Assembly (NCBI GenBank): GCA_039619475.1
Contig: CM077115.1
Coordinates: forward strand, 226,049,064-226,113,063
Direction of reading: 5' to 3'
Length of the DNA stretch: 64,000 nt
Origin: Icerya purchasi
Lineage: Eukaryota; Arthropoda; Insecta; Hemiptera; Monophlebidae
Below the pieces are notes generated by a model. It was not told the DNA's origin and did no database searches. It saw only the letters and a list, made by a program, of their open reading frames with translations. Positions 46,009 through 56,194 of this stretch are shown here, piece after piece (position 1 is the stretch's first letter; each line of letters opens with the position of its first letter). Made by a program: the position numbers and the translations under genes.

Positions 46009-46328
46009 CAATAGTATCAGAGCGAATTCAAGATATTGATATTAATTCTGTAGTCCCTCATTCACCGATTAACTCTAGTTTTAATTGCCAAAACATGCAG
46101 CACAAACAGTAACGAAGTCCAGTTACTGCAAAATCACGACTAAAGTTTATACACTAATTATCAGAAAAATTTTCCGAAACCATTGGAAATCGCCGTACAG
46201 CTTCAAAAACCTATAGTTAGTCGTCAAAGAACAATAAGCAAAAAATTGATGGACACTGAAGTAAGCCACGTGCGATATTCTTGACATAATATTATTTCCA
46301 CAATAAAGTAATCAATTTCGGGCTATTA

Positions 46329-47231
46329 ATGAAGCCACTAACTGCTGGATTAACTGGCAATATGGCCAGCTATATAAAACATTTTCTAACAGAAAGAAAA
46401 TTTCAAGTTAAAATTGGAACTACCGATTCAACAACTACGTCGCTAGAGAATGACATTCCACAAGGCTCTGCCCTAAGTGCAACCTTGTTTATATTCGTTA
46501 TAAATGATATAGCAAATTGCATCATGCCTCCCGTTACTGCCCGGCTTTATACCGACGATTTTAACATTTCTTTATCTGCCAGCTTTCCATCCAATTCCCA
46601 AAATATTCTTCAAAAAACAATAAATAAATTACAATCCTGGTCAAATATCCATGGTCTAGTGTTCTCTCCTTCCAAAACAATATATATATATATATATATA
46701 TTGAATTACATAGAAGACGTGTTGTCTCACCTGCTATTTCTCTCACACTAGATAATAATCCTATACCCTTCAAATCTACAGTGAAATTCTTGGGACTATT
46801 GTTCGATTGCAGGCTATCCTGGCATCCACACATATCAGGTTTAAAGAAAAAGTGTTTAAAATCTTTCGACACCATTAAATATTCACCAAACCCGAAATAT
46901 AATATTCACCCCAACTCCTTCTCGCAGTATATATAAATCCATCGTCTTATCTAAAATCATGTACGGATGCTCAGCCTACTCCCAAGCATGTCATTCCTTA
47001 ATAAATTCATTAGACATAATCCATAATTCTGTCTTGCGTGAGCTCATCGAACCACTCCTGCATCCAGCATGTGCAATTTGTTGGGGTGCCCGCCGTTGTC
47101 ATACTATAGAAACTACCATAGACGATGCAATACTATTCTGTCCTTAACACGTACTCCTTTGGCTGTTATTAATTTTTCATACCAAGCTTCTCAAATGATC
47201 CTGTGCCTGAAGTCCTCGACATATTATATTT
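46329..47231 (+). pseudogene. I-like LINE reverse transcriptase part
   Basis: The frame at 46,329-46,690 encodes ASYIKHFLTERKFQVKIG, DIPQGSALSATLFIFVINDI (the PQGSxLSPxLF block) and ARLYTDDFNISLSAS, a YxDD catalytic motif in the form YTDDF. A TA microsatellite at 46,680-46,702 has expanded inside the frame and shifts it. Beyond it, PFKSTVKFLGLLFDCRLSWH near 46,770-46,825 and MYGCSAYSQACHSLINSLDI near 46,959-47,018 continue the thumb, followed by LLGCPPLSYYRNY near 47,073-47,110. YxDDF with this thumb and a following RNase H domain fits the I clade. Missing upstream RT blocks and frameshifts make it non-functional. Confidence 0.75.
46680..46702. repeat. TA microsatellite within the RT relic
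   Basis: About eleven TA units directly after the SPSKT block of the RT. The expansion breaks the reading frame. Confidence 0.9.
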
Positions 47232-47582
47232 ACGCAATCCAAAATTCTGCGAACGATAGCCGGTGCGCCATGGTATGTGCGCAGTGATGAGATACATAAA
47301 GATCTGCGAATGCCTACGGTTAAAGAAGAGATCGAGGTATCCAGCATACAAAATCATTGCAATCAGTTGGCACACTGTCTCATCGAAGACGGTACCCGAT
47401 TCAAACGGCTGAATCGGTCAAATATAATTGTGTAAATTGTATAATACCTCATCAGCAACAAGGAATCGCGACCGCTGGGAAGCATTCCATACTTATTAAC
47501 TAATTCCCCCTTAACATTGCCGCTTATTGTTTATTAGACAGATTGCGTGCAATAATAAATGAAAAAAAAAAAAAAAAAAAAA
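47232..47582 (+). mobile_element. Jockey LINE 3' fragment nested in the I-like element
   Basis: A 351-base insert that begins within the jockey ORF2 C-terminus: SKILRTIAGAPWYVRSDEIH and PTVKEEIE, collinear with PPWYVSTDTLHRD and PYVKEEIK of the complete jockey ORF2 at 27.7-30.4 kb. It ends with RFKRLNRSNIIV, a stop, a 3' UTR of about 130 bases and a 21-base poly(A) (47,562-47,582). The direct repeat attatattt at 47,223-47,231 and 47,583-47,591 is the target-site duplication. It is a dead, strongly 5'-truncated copy of a lineage related to, but distinct from, the 27.7-kb element. Confidence 0.85.
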
Positions 47583-47591
47583 ATTATATTT

Positions 47592-47937
47592 TAGTCCCCT
47601 CATGGGAGTCCCCAATAATAAAAACAAATTTATCACTTAAAAACAATTTCAGACAGCTACCAACTAACGTCATCGAAACGGCTAAAAATGCAATAAATAA
47701 ATACACCGATTATAGTCTACACAGATGGTGCTATAAATAACCCTACCACAATCACATCATCAACAGCATGTGCGTTCGTAGTATCAGATAAAGCGTTTTC
47801 TTTCCGATTCAATGATAGCTGCACGTACTGGACGCAGAAATGTATGCCATTCTATACGGGCTACAATGTATTTCGGCTTGCAAGCCTAACAAAAAGACAT
47901 TAATAATTACAGACTCTCTGGTAGCATTAGAAACTAT
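47592..47937 (+). pseudogene. I-like LINE connection and RNase H, first half
   Basis: The frame gives LVPSWESPIIKTNLSL, the PxWxxPxPxIDLSL block that precedes RNase H in I-type elements. A one-step shift leads to YIVYTDGAINNP near 47,711-47,745 (first catalytic Asp), then, after another shift, LDAEMYAILYGLQ (Glu) near 47,828-47,868 and TLIITDSLVALETI near 47,897-47,938 (third Asp). The domain is cut at that point by the RTE-like insertion and resumes at 48,703. Confidence 0.8.
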
Positions 47938-48694
47938 CTTCTTCTTCATCCGCCGTCTCCGTTACAAAGGTTGGCGATCAACACGGCAATGTCTTTTCTA
48001 GACATGGCAGATCTGAACATTTCAATGGGTGAACAGCGGAACCAACGATGAAAGTCATTTGTCCACGAATTTTGTGGGCGCCCTTTTGATCTTTTGCCCA
48101 AAAGCTTTCCTTCCATAATGAGACGTAAAATCTCATATTTTTGGCCTCTCATGATGTGGCCTAGATAACGTAGTTTACTTTCCTTAATCAAATGTAATAA
48201 TTCCGGGCGTTTATTGATTCTTTTGAGGACTTCTTTATTAGTTACTTTTAAGATCCACGGAATTTTCAGCATAGGCCTATACGAATATAATTCAAAGGCC
48301 TGTATACTTCTTTCTGATAAAGCATCTAACGTCCAACTCTCGTTGCCATACAGTAAGACCGAGAAAATGTAGCAGCGCAGAATTCTAATTCGTAATCCAA
48401 GATTTAATTCCCTTCTGCTGAGCAGGTTCTTCATTTTTATGAGCACTGCTCTCGATTGCTCTATTCGCGATCGGATTTCTTTCTTACAGCTACAGCTGTC
48501 ATCGAGAAAGGTACCCAGGTATCTAATTGATTTGACCTGTTCTAGTTTTGTCCCATCTGCTTCTATTACGCATTGCACGGGTTTTTTAGAGAACACTATT
48601 ACTTTTGTTTTAGAGCTGTTGATGGTGAGCCCATAAGCTTTGCTATAGTCTATCAGTTTGTTCATTATTTTTTGCAATACGGAGCCCTAAAACA
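47938..48694 (-). mobile_element. RTE-like LINE 3' fragment, inverted insertion
   Basis: The insert lies on the minus strand, is 5'-truncated near 48,694 and ends in a gaagaagaag repeat instead of poly(A). It is flanked by agaaactat (47,929-47,937) and agaaatat (48,695-48,702), a slightly diverged target duplication. It interrupts the RNase H domain of the I-like element right after the third catalytic Asp block. Confidence 0.8.
47946..48677 (-). CDS. RTE-like LINE ORF2 C-terminal part, open frame
   Basis: An uninterrupted 243-codon frame covering the end of the RT palm, thumb and C-terminal tail. Residues 15-31 (YGLTINSSKTKVIVFSK) are the conserved Lys-containing block after the YADD motif, and 52-60 (RYLGTFLDD) is the YLG block. 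Residues 103-117 (YIFSVLLYGNESWTL) form the thumb. Residues 170-206 (RYLGHIMRGQKYEIL, then GKRSKGRPQNSW) are the C-terminal motif seen in many arthropod and vertebrate RTE-type or related LINE proteins. The catalytic YADD and everything upstream are missing, so the peptide has no activity, although no stop has accumulated. The open frame also continues upstream to the truncation point. Clade assignment (RTE or a close relative) is from motif recall. Confidence 0.75.
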   Translation of the reverse strand: MQKIMNKLIDYSKAYGLTINSSKTKVIVFSKKPVQCVIEADGTKLEQVKSIRYLGTFLDDSCSCKKEIRSRIEQSRAVLIKMKNLLSRRELNLGLRIRILRCYIFSVLLYGNESWTLDALSERSIQAFELYSYRPMLKIPWILKVTNKEVLKRINKRPELLHLIKESKLRYLGHIMRGQKYEILRLIMEGKLLGKRSKGRPQNSWTNDFHRWFRCSPIEMFRSAMSRKDIAVLIANLCNGDGG

Positions 48695-48702
48695 AGAAAT
48701 AT

Positions 48703-48985
48703 AATTATTACTCAAGTCCTTCGTATTGTCAACGATACACAGAAGTCTGAGAGCCAGGTGACGTTTATGTGAGTTCCCGGTTACGCAGGAATACCTGGGA
48801 ATGAACAGGCGAACGTAATGGTACAGTCAGCACTACGAGCTTCGCAGAACAGATATTCACCTCCCCCTTCATCCATGGTACAATTCTTTTTAGCGAAAAG
48901 CAAACAAGAATGGAATAATCAGTTGATCACAGACAAAACAGAAGTAACAAATGCATTCGTCATGCCACACATATGTATGCACACA
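48703..48985 (+). pseudogene. I-like LINE RNase H, second half
   Basis: The frame reads IITQVLRIVNDTQKSESQVT then, after one stop, VPGYAGIPGNEQANVMVQSA near 48,775-48,835. This corresponds to the GHxGIxGNExAD motif with His changed to Tyr and the last Asp to Asn. It continues to about 48,970 (EWNNQLITDKTEVTNAF). The I-like sequence then stops, and a family C fragment begins within about 30 bases. Confidence 0.7.
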
Positions 48986-49009
48986 CCACCCTCTTAAAAC
49001 AGAGATGCA

Positions 49010-49833
49010 TAAATATCTGCAAGTCCTTCCAAATTCCTTATTGTTTCTGATTCTTTAAGTGTTCTTCTAGCGCTATCTCCACCTTACCTTTCTCCTTCCA
49101 CTGATGATATCATCCTTTCTATTCGTTCTCTTCTCCATGATCTATCCTCATCGACGTCTACCCAGATTGACTTTCTTTGGATTCCGGGACATTCAGGCAT
49201 TGATGGAAATGTCTCCTTGCTAAAGATGCTGTTTCCAATGGGAATTTTATTAGTAGGGTTCCATCACACAATATTCTTCTTCCAACTAAATCCTGCCATC
49301 TTAGACTTTGGCATTCTGTTTATGTATATCTTTTCGCTAATCCTAATTCCTTTTATCTCTCGATTAATCCTGTTCCTCCTCCTCGTCCTTGGTACTATGA
49401 GTTTCCCAGTTTGCGTCGGTCCATAATTACTAAATTATCTCGCCTCCGTTTCTCGCATAGTCTCCTTCCTTCTTCACTAAATCGCTTTTCTTTGACTGCA
49501 TCTCCTTTTTGTCCATTGGATCCTAAAGGTTCCCAGTATATTTGTGATACGAATCACGTGCTCTTCGAGTGCTTCGGTTTATCTCGCGAGCGTGAGTTAC
49601 TTTATTATCATCTTTTAAAGCTTGGCCTTCCTGCTCCTTTCAACGCCTCTTATGTTCTTTCTCTACCTATTCTCTCTGCTGTTCCTGTCCTAGGGGTGTT
49701 CCTTGATTCCATTGTCGACAGAATAAAAATATAATATCTATTCTATTTCATGTATTTATTCCTTTTTGCTGGGCTAATGCTCTTTGGTAGCAAACCCAAG
49801 GGTGGTAAAAAAAAAAAAAAAAAAAAAAAAAAA
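49010..49833 (+). pseudogene. Family C LINE: RNase H to poly(A)
   Basis: The copy starts inside RNase H with LIVSDSLSVLLALSPPYL near 49,045-49,090 (third Asp). It continues with IDFLWIPGHSGIDGN near 49,165-49,210 (His of the GHSG loop), then loses frame. The tail frame from about 49,411 to 49,734 is open: RLRFSHSLLPSSLNRFSLTA, then CPLDPKGSQYICDTNHVLFEC with the C-x10-C-x3-H-x4-C signature, then ERELLYYHLLKLGLPAPFNA to a natural stop. The 3' UTR includes a possible stem (TTTGCT at 49,765-49,770 with AGCAAA at 49,789-49,794) and a 27-base poly(A) at 49,807-49,833. It is near-identical to 40,132-40,365 over the last 230 bases. Confidence 0.8.
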
Positions 49834-49839
49834 TGCTCA

Positions 49840-50875
49840 TTTATGCGCATCAACGTCATTCATTATCTTTTTAGCATTATCATCACAACTGATATGTAGT
49901 ATATGCTATTAAAAATGAATGTATATGGTAATGCAAATTAGTAGCCTAATTAATTTCGGTTAGATATGGAAAAAACAAAAACTTTTTTTTTTTTTTTATG
50001 GATTCGTCTACAAGGACATTGGCTCAAAAACAAAGGAAAAAAAATTTAAAAGCACATTCAGACAGTTGAAGAAAGGTTGTCAAATCATTCCACTGTGTTT
50101 AATTATACACATAAAACAGATGTAGACATGAATAAGACCTAAGAAAGGTTAGTACTGTGACTATTTTGGTTAGATGTATGTATAATATACTTCAAAATAT
50201 ACATGTGTCCCATCACAGGGGTTAATTAACTGTATCCGGTTTGGTTATACGCACATGGATGCATTTTTTAAATCAGATGGACATGAACAGATGCATCAAG
50301 CGGAGGAGAAATATATATCTAACTAAAAACCCTGTTGAGGGATAAAAAAAGGGTTAGTATGTGATCTAATTTGGATTTGACGCACAACGTGCACTAAAGT
50401 CATTCTTGGATAATTGCGAGAATGGACACCAGAGGTGGATTGTAATACGGATCAGTATGTTATTAGCGCTGATTAATTAAAAAAGTAACGAAGCATCATA
50501 AAAAGCTTACGTATGTAAACAAAATGATGTTAGTAAGGGTGTTAAAAAATTATTAAAAATTGGTTAGTTATACATCATAATATGTTCAAAAACGCGTATG
50601 CATAAGCGTGCACATGCCCAGAAAACGTTATAGTAGGGGATTTAAAGAATTATTCAGATTGGTTAGTTTAAAGAACTGCCCCTAATCCCTATTATTTCTG
50701 AATTTTGATGCGGCTGATGGAATATGTTAACATAGAGAAAGAAGGTGGGTATAAGAAAGTTTGTTGGTAGGTGGGATTTGTAGTTATAGTCCTTTTTACA
50801 CTAAGTATACATATATTGTACGGTGGGCGCATGTGAATTATCGAGGGATGAGCTGTGTATTAAACAATCTTAATT
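49840..50875. repeat. Degenerate dispersed repeat region
   Basis: No coding signal. A core resembling aggggtta...attggttagtta recurs near 50,145, 50,219, 50,350, 50,537 and 50,636, each time followed by AT-rich sequence with an alternating acgcacatg or cgtgcacatg motif. Spacing is irregular, so these may be worn copies of one tandem or dispersed unit. The relation to the array that follows is unknown. Confidence 0.4.
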
Positions 50876-50879
50876 TTAT

Positions 50880-51790
50880 CGTCCCCCTCAAGCATAGTAT
50901 TGTATAACTGAGACTGTAGCTCATACATTCCAATGGACTAGAAAGCTCAATTAAGCGAGAAAGTTTTTTATACTTGATATAAAAGTAGCATTTCTACATA
51001 ATTAAGTAATCCACTGGCTGCATTGTGATGGCGGGATGACAGGGTAGTTCCTTGAACTAATATACAACTGGCGTGGGACTTGTGCTGCTCCTAATAAATT
51101 AGTACTTTAGAGAATTTAATGTAAGGGCAAGGTATTTCTTTATTCTGCTGTGATACTAGTGTTCCGACATAGTTTAGTACTCCAGAAGCTTCATTATAAA
51201 AATGGAGGCAGTATGAGGCTGGTGCGGCACTAGATCTCCTACATAAGTTGGTGCTTTAGCGGTTTCATTATAGGGGTGGATTAATTCCTTGTATTGTCAG
51301 GAAACTAGTGTAAGATTCCAGTACTCCTGCATAATTTAGTATTCTAGGAGCTTCTTTGTCTTAATGGGATGGTGGGATAGTTTCTTGTTCTAATGTGATG
51401 TTGATGCAGTTCTAAGTCTTCTAGAGTTAAAACTCCAGAGGCTTCACTGTAAGGATAAGGGAGTTTCCTACTGCTACGATACTGGTGTGAGACTAACGAT
51501 TGTACGTAATTTCGTACTTCAGAAACTTCACCGTGATAGTGAGCAATTCCGTATAGTGCTATAATAACGCTGGTGTGCAGCTAGAAATGCTACATAATTT
51601 AGTGCACAGGGAGCTTCGTTGTAAGGACACGAGGAGTTTCTTGTACTGGTGTAATGTTGCGATGGTACTGGATCTCTCACATAAATTAGTATTCTGAAGA
51701 TTTTTGTATAATGGCAGTCTGGTTTCTCATATTGTTATGATACTATTGTAATACTGGATCTTCTGCTTAATATTTGTAATGGTGTCTGTA
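50880..51790 (+). repeat. Degenerate minisatellite array, unit about 85 bp
   Basis: The block tttagtactccagaagcttc and its variants recurs near 51,003, 51,097, 51,173, 51,246, 51,334, 51,427, 51,509, 51,597, 51,685 and 51,767, a spacing of 73-95 bases. Each copy continues with attgtaagga, then ttcttgtactg-type and tactggtgtgagactagat-type blocks. Units have diverged by substitutions and small indels, so the array is old. No frame is conserved across units, so it is not a coding repeat. Confidence 0.8.
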
Positions 51791-51794
51791 GAAA

Positions 51795-52395
51795 AAGCCT
51801 TTGGAGTATAAGAAGGTTGGAGAGTTGCTGACCTACAGCATTTCTGATTCATAATACTAAAGTCATATTTATGCGACAAACAAAAGACAGTAGTTGATGT
51901 AGATGGTTAACCCTTAATGGAAAGTTTGTACAGAAGGGGAGATGTTGTACAAAATTTGCATATTGAAGAAGAAGTTTTACAGCAACAGACACAATTAATA
52001 GAGCAATCACAAATACAGATTGAAAGTATAGCCTTTCGAACACCACTAGTCGCTTCAGTTGATTGCATGCAATCAAATATTGAAAATGAACTCAAAGTCC
52101 ATGAAAATATAAACAAAATTGGAAAAAATCTATAATAATGTCTGTGATCGTCAACTTACTTTATTATCTTAAACTCAAATGACTTGCACTGATTAAACAT
52201 GAGACGAACCCTTAGTAGATCAAACAAAGATCCAAGTTCTCTGGTTATGTATAAAACGCATCGATTGATTGAGTAAAATCCAGTAATTATGAGCTGACAT
52301 GGTCAGAGTCAATACACTAATGAAATTCATCCGCAATAATAACAGCGCCTTTCATGAAGAAGTAAAAGATTTTTAGTGACGCAAGGAGTTTCGGA
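51795..52395 (+). other. Unassigned sequence between minisatellite and Helitron
   Basis: Contains an open frame of 72 codons (51,917-52,135), Gln/Glu-rich and probably helical, with no recognised family. It could be an eroded N-terminal part of the Helitron protein or unrelated sequence. Confidence 0.35.
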
Positions 52396-52399
52396 ATTA

Positions 52400-54070
52400 C
52401 GCATGTCCACACTTTCACATGGTATTGGTCATTGAAAACCATTCATTGTTTGAGTTATCGAAAGGTGTCAGAAAACTCGATGAAGTAATTACTTGTGAAA
52501 TGCCTTTAAAATGATTATGAATTACATCATATACCTACATGTGACAAAAAATAACGCGGCTGCAACATGCTGATTTAGCTTTTCAAGGCAAACTTACACA
52601 TAAACTTTTACTCATTCGTAAGATGAATTAATTCGCAACGGTGGACGAATATATCTTTTAAAGCCTTGGGAAAAAGATCAATGAGTAACAACTGCAATTT
52701 AACATTTCTCAAGTTATAGCAATGCAATATGAATATTCAACCTTGTGGATCGAATGAATTAATAGGATATTACATCGGTAAACATGTATATCTAAAACAA
52801 AGTCTTCAGATATGAACTGCAGCATGCCTTGAAAAATTACGCAAATCTGTCTCAAGGAAAATAACGTATTTCGCAAACTGTTTAAACACGAACGTCAGAT
52901 TTCAGCGTGCTAGTGTGCTTTTAAATTGTGCCACTTTAACTTATGGGAAAACTCGAAAGAGTGCGTTTTCTTAAATACTCATAATGAGCAACGATACGAA
53001 GTATCAAAATTTGATGACGAAGGTAATACAACTGGATATTGTGCTAATACCTTTGAGCGTTATACTTGATCATCCGCTATGCAATTTCAACAATATTTGC
53101 AATGAAATTCTAACGCCATTATGCAAAAAGACAGAAAGAAGAAAATAACGAAGAGAGTGTAGATCACAGTTCCCTTAATGATGTGTCAATTTAGCAGTGG
53201 AAACAATTAATGCAATAGATAAAACCGAAATGTTAATAAGAAGTGCATTTGAAGTTGTAAGAGTTCCATATTTCATGGTTACAGAACTAGTATTTCCGTA
53301 GCCAAAGCATTTGTTTTCAACTACACACTTTTGCCATTGTTCTCAATGGTTAGGAAGGTATGAGGCAACGGGAATGTGTTCCGTATCAGAGATCTCACAG
53401 CAAACCATATAGCTTCGGTGACGATCAAAATTAGCATAAACGTTGACGGTGAATTTGCCATTGAAAAAACATTATACGGATTTATTCGACTAATAAAAAA
53501 GGTCGATGATCACACAACACTTGAAAATTAAAGGCACTAAAATTTGTTAAAATGTGAATACAAGATCAACTCGTAAATAAATTACGTTTCCTATACCAAG
53601 TGAAATATCAATAACACTGGTGCTTTTCCAAAAGAACTCGAAATATTTTTTGGAACATGTTGCGATGTAATGTCGATTTAAACAAAGGTTTTGTTAATGG
53701 AGCAGTAGGATTAGCAACTAAAATCATTTGGCCGTATTTTCGGAGAGGACAGCTATACAAAGAGAACACATACTGTTGGTCTGGACAGATTTTAATAGAA
53801 ATATCATAGGTGACAATCAAAATCGATATAATTTCCCGTCTTGTTTAGTTATAGAACTACTGAACGTTTCATCAGTTCACAAAATACAAGTCACTACGGT
53901 AAACTGCGCCGTTGTATATGTGTGTCAAAAGTTATTTTCCGAAGAACAAAAGCATACGTCAGCCTTAGTCGAGTTCGATCTCTGAAGAACTGAATAATTC
54001 ATAAATTTAGAAGCAAAAATTTTTGCAACAATGATGCTTTAGCGAAAATGGTTCTTGTACGAAAATGCCA
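52400..54070 (+). pseudogene. Helitron Rep/helicase pseudogene
   Basis: Several blocks of the large Helitron protein appear in order on the plus strand in shifting frames. The Rep-side blocks are QPCGSNELIGYYIGKHVYLK near 52,740-52,800 (family form PCGSNEAIAYYIAKYISK, where the tyrosines act in rolling-circle cleavage; the second Tyr is His here) and KHERQISACQCAFKLCHFNL plus KECVFLNTHNEQRYEV near 52,885-53,010. The Pif1-like helicase side has CNVDLNKGFVNGAVGLATKI near 53,665-53,730, SSVHKIQVTTVNCAVVYVCQ near 53,868-53,930, and IIHKFRSKNFCNNDALAKM near 54,000-54,055 at the C-terminus. Many stops, frameshifts and a shortened middle (most of the helicase ATPase motifs not found) make it inactive. 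Helitron ends (5' TC, 3' hairpin plus CTRR) were not located. Confidence 0.75.
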
Positions 54071-54074
54071 TATT

Positions 54075-55660
54075 TGATAATGTAATTTATGATTATCATG
54101 TGTATCTTTAAAATATAAATAAACTTTAAACAACAGCGTATATAGAAATGTATTATAAAATGCATACTATCAAACCATTCTGTAAGACTAAAACACTTCA
54201 TATTTCATTATTTTATGCAATAAAAGTGTAAAATTAAAATTTGTTTTGTTTATACAGTCATTATTTAAATACATGATAAATCTACTAATACGATTTATTA
54301 AATATTTTATAATAATTTGATTATAGTACGACTAAAAAGTAGAAAACAATAAAACTCTTTAAAAAAGTTTTAAAAGCACGTTTGTTTTCAAGAAAATTTG
54401 TACCAAAAATTAATCTTTTAGCGGTATAATTTTCAACAATGTTCTATTTATGTACGATCAAAAGAAAATCACGGCGCACGCGCTCATATACATTCACTTT
54501 ATTAATTATTTACTGATAAATGTGACCAAATAAATGAACAATAAGTCTAGACTAAAAAAAGAGAAAAAACATTATTTACTTAAGAAGTCTTGAAAGAAGA
54601 AGATCTTTAAAGCAGTGATAATTACAACGATGGCAATAGCAGTGTTATGTTAATTATACTTTACCATGTATCAAAATAAGCAAAATATATATACGCGATC
54701 CAACCAGCACCTCTCACTATATCAGCCGAAAAACAAACAAACAAAGACGATCTCTAGTTGAGTAAAACTCACAATTTTTCTTATATCGCAACATACATAA
54801 ACCGCCGAGAGGCCAAAAATATCTAGTTAAACGTGAAAACGTTTTTTGTTGGATCGCGATAGTTATGTTTTCTAGAGAGAGAAAGAATCTCCACCTAAAT
54901 TTGTTAACCAAAAAAAAAAAAAAGAAAAATAACTTACATTTAAACTGCAGGAAAGCGGATGAGTAAGTAAATGAGCGGTTTTTATAGATAAGCGTTTCTT
55001 CTCCAGATATAACCGCGCATCCTACTTCAAGGGATGATTTAGAGGCATCAATGAAGCGTCAAAATGTCCAGGTATGCGCGCTATATCATTGCGATGTTCT
55101 AAAGGAAGTGTAATACAGTTGATCTCCAAGCAAACTGGTTCCCGCGGTGGTAAAGCGGCCGTATAATTATGATATATCGGATATAAATATATCTTTTGCG
55201 ATACTATCTAGAACTGGCTTTATGCAAGTTGAAAAGATATGATTTCCATTATTCCTTAAGAAATTTATAGCCAGGTTCCGAATTACGGGGATATTTGGAA
55301 TTTGTGCGAGGTGCAAATAAAACTTTGACACAAATCGATCACGACAAAATTTAAGAGTTATATCGCCTAGGTCATTTAGCAGACTCCAGTCGTTGGAGTT
55401 GGCAGCACCATACTCAGGAGCGCTATACATTGCGTCATAAGCGACCTAGTATCTGAGCCACAGTGAGAATGTACTAATTTTCGCGGCAGATTTAGTTTCT
55501 GCATACAACTGTTTTCTCTTCAATATATAGGGTTTCCATAGTAACCGATTTGGACACAGCGACATCGCGAAGAGGTCTTCGTGGCAACAATAAATGAAAA
55601 TAGTTACGTTAAATCAGGATGAATATGCGAATAGTGTAAATGAAACTTAATTAAAGCTGG
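54075..55660. other. Noncoding sequence
   Basis: AT-rich DNA with no recognised gene. A minus-strand open frame at 55,167-55,430 (88 codons) is not low-complexity but matched no family I know. Confidence 0.45.
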
Positions 55661-55672
55661 CCAATACAATGA

Positions 55673-56190
55673 ATGGTGGAAAGTAAAGGGGTTTCTGATT
55701 TTCTACGCTTGAACGTCATTTTACTGATCCTAATTTACCTAACATTGTTCACATCTTCATTCATTCATCCTTTGCACGTCCTATTAACACTGTTTCCATC
55801 TATGTTCCGTTCAACTTCGACCTTCGTCACTTTCCTCTTTCATCGTTTTTTAATACTACCTCGCATCATTTTATCAACGCTGGTAACCGGAATGCTTATT
55901 CTTCTTTATAGGGCTGTGCATTCTACAATCCCAACGGTTCTATCCCTGAGAATACCATCCTTTCTGATAACTGTTTCCTCGCCGTCTATAGCTCTTAATT
56001 ATAACTGGAGGACCCTTAGGAACTCTTACAGAAGTGACCATGTTCTTATATTAATAACTCCTGTCGGTTTTCTTCTTCCATCTTATTTCAGGCTTATTTA
56101 TTCTTCTGGTTGGAATTTCTCCAATACTAGCTGGCCTCTATAACGATCCCTGGTCGAACGCCTCACAGTCATCCGGACTATGATCCTATG
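55673..56190 (+). pseudogene. Family C-like LINE endonuclease fragment
   Basis: The open frame ends with SSPSIALNYNWRTLRNSYRS then DHVLILI near 55,978-56,060. This is the end of an AP-endonuclease-type domain, where DLTxxSxxxxxxxxWxTLxDPxxSDHxPI carries the catalytic Asp-His pair of SDH. Upstream sequence is C/T-rich and keeps an open frame back to 55,673, but earlier endonuclease motifs (GDFN, SET) could not be read. A following frame, YSSGWNFSNTSWPLYNDPW near 56,098-56,155, is plausible linker. This is the only endonuclease scrap of an I/R1-group LINE in the window, and its assignment to family C is an inference. Confidence 0.55.
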
Positions 56191-56194
56191 TGTC

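Larger units (their letters stand above)
46329..48985 (+). mobile_element. I-like LINE relic with two nested insertions
   Basis: The host element consists of RT (46,329-47,231), connection and first half of RNase H (47,592-47,937), and second half of RNase H (48,703-48,985). It is interrupted by a jockey fragment (47,232-47,582) and an inverted RTE-like fragment (47,938-48,694). Removing each insert plus one copy of its short flanking repeat rejoins the host codons in frame, which shows these were separate later events. The element is 5'-truncated in the RT and its 3' end is lost at the next LINE fragment. Confidence 0.8.

Noticed and set aside
55167..55430. 88-codon minus-strand open frame, not low-complexity
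   Set aside because: No motif or family could be assigned and there is no neighbouring exon or element structure, so it is not called as a gene.
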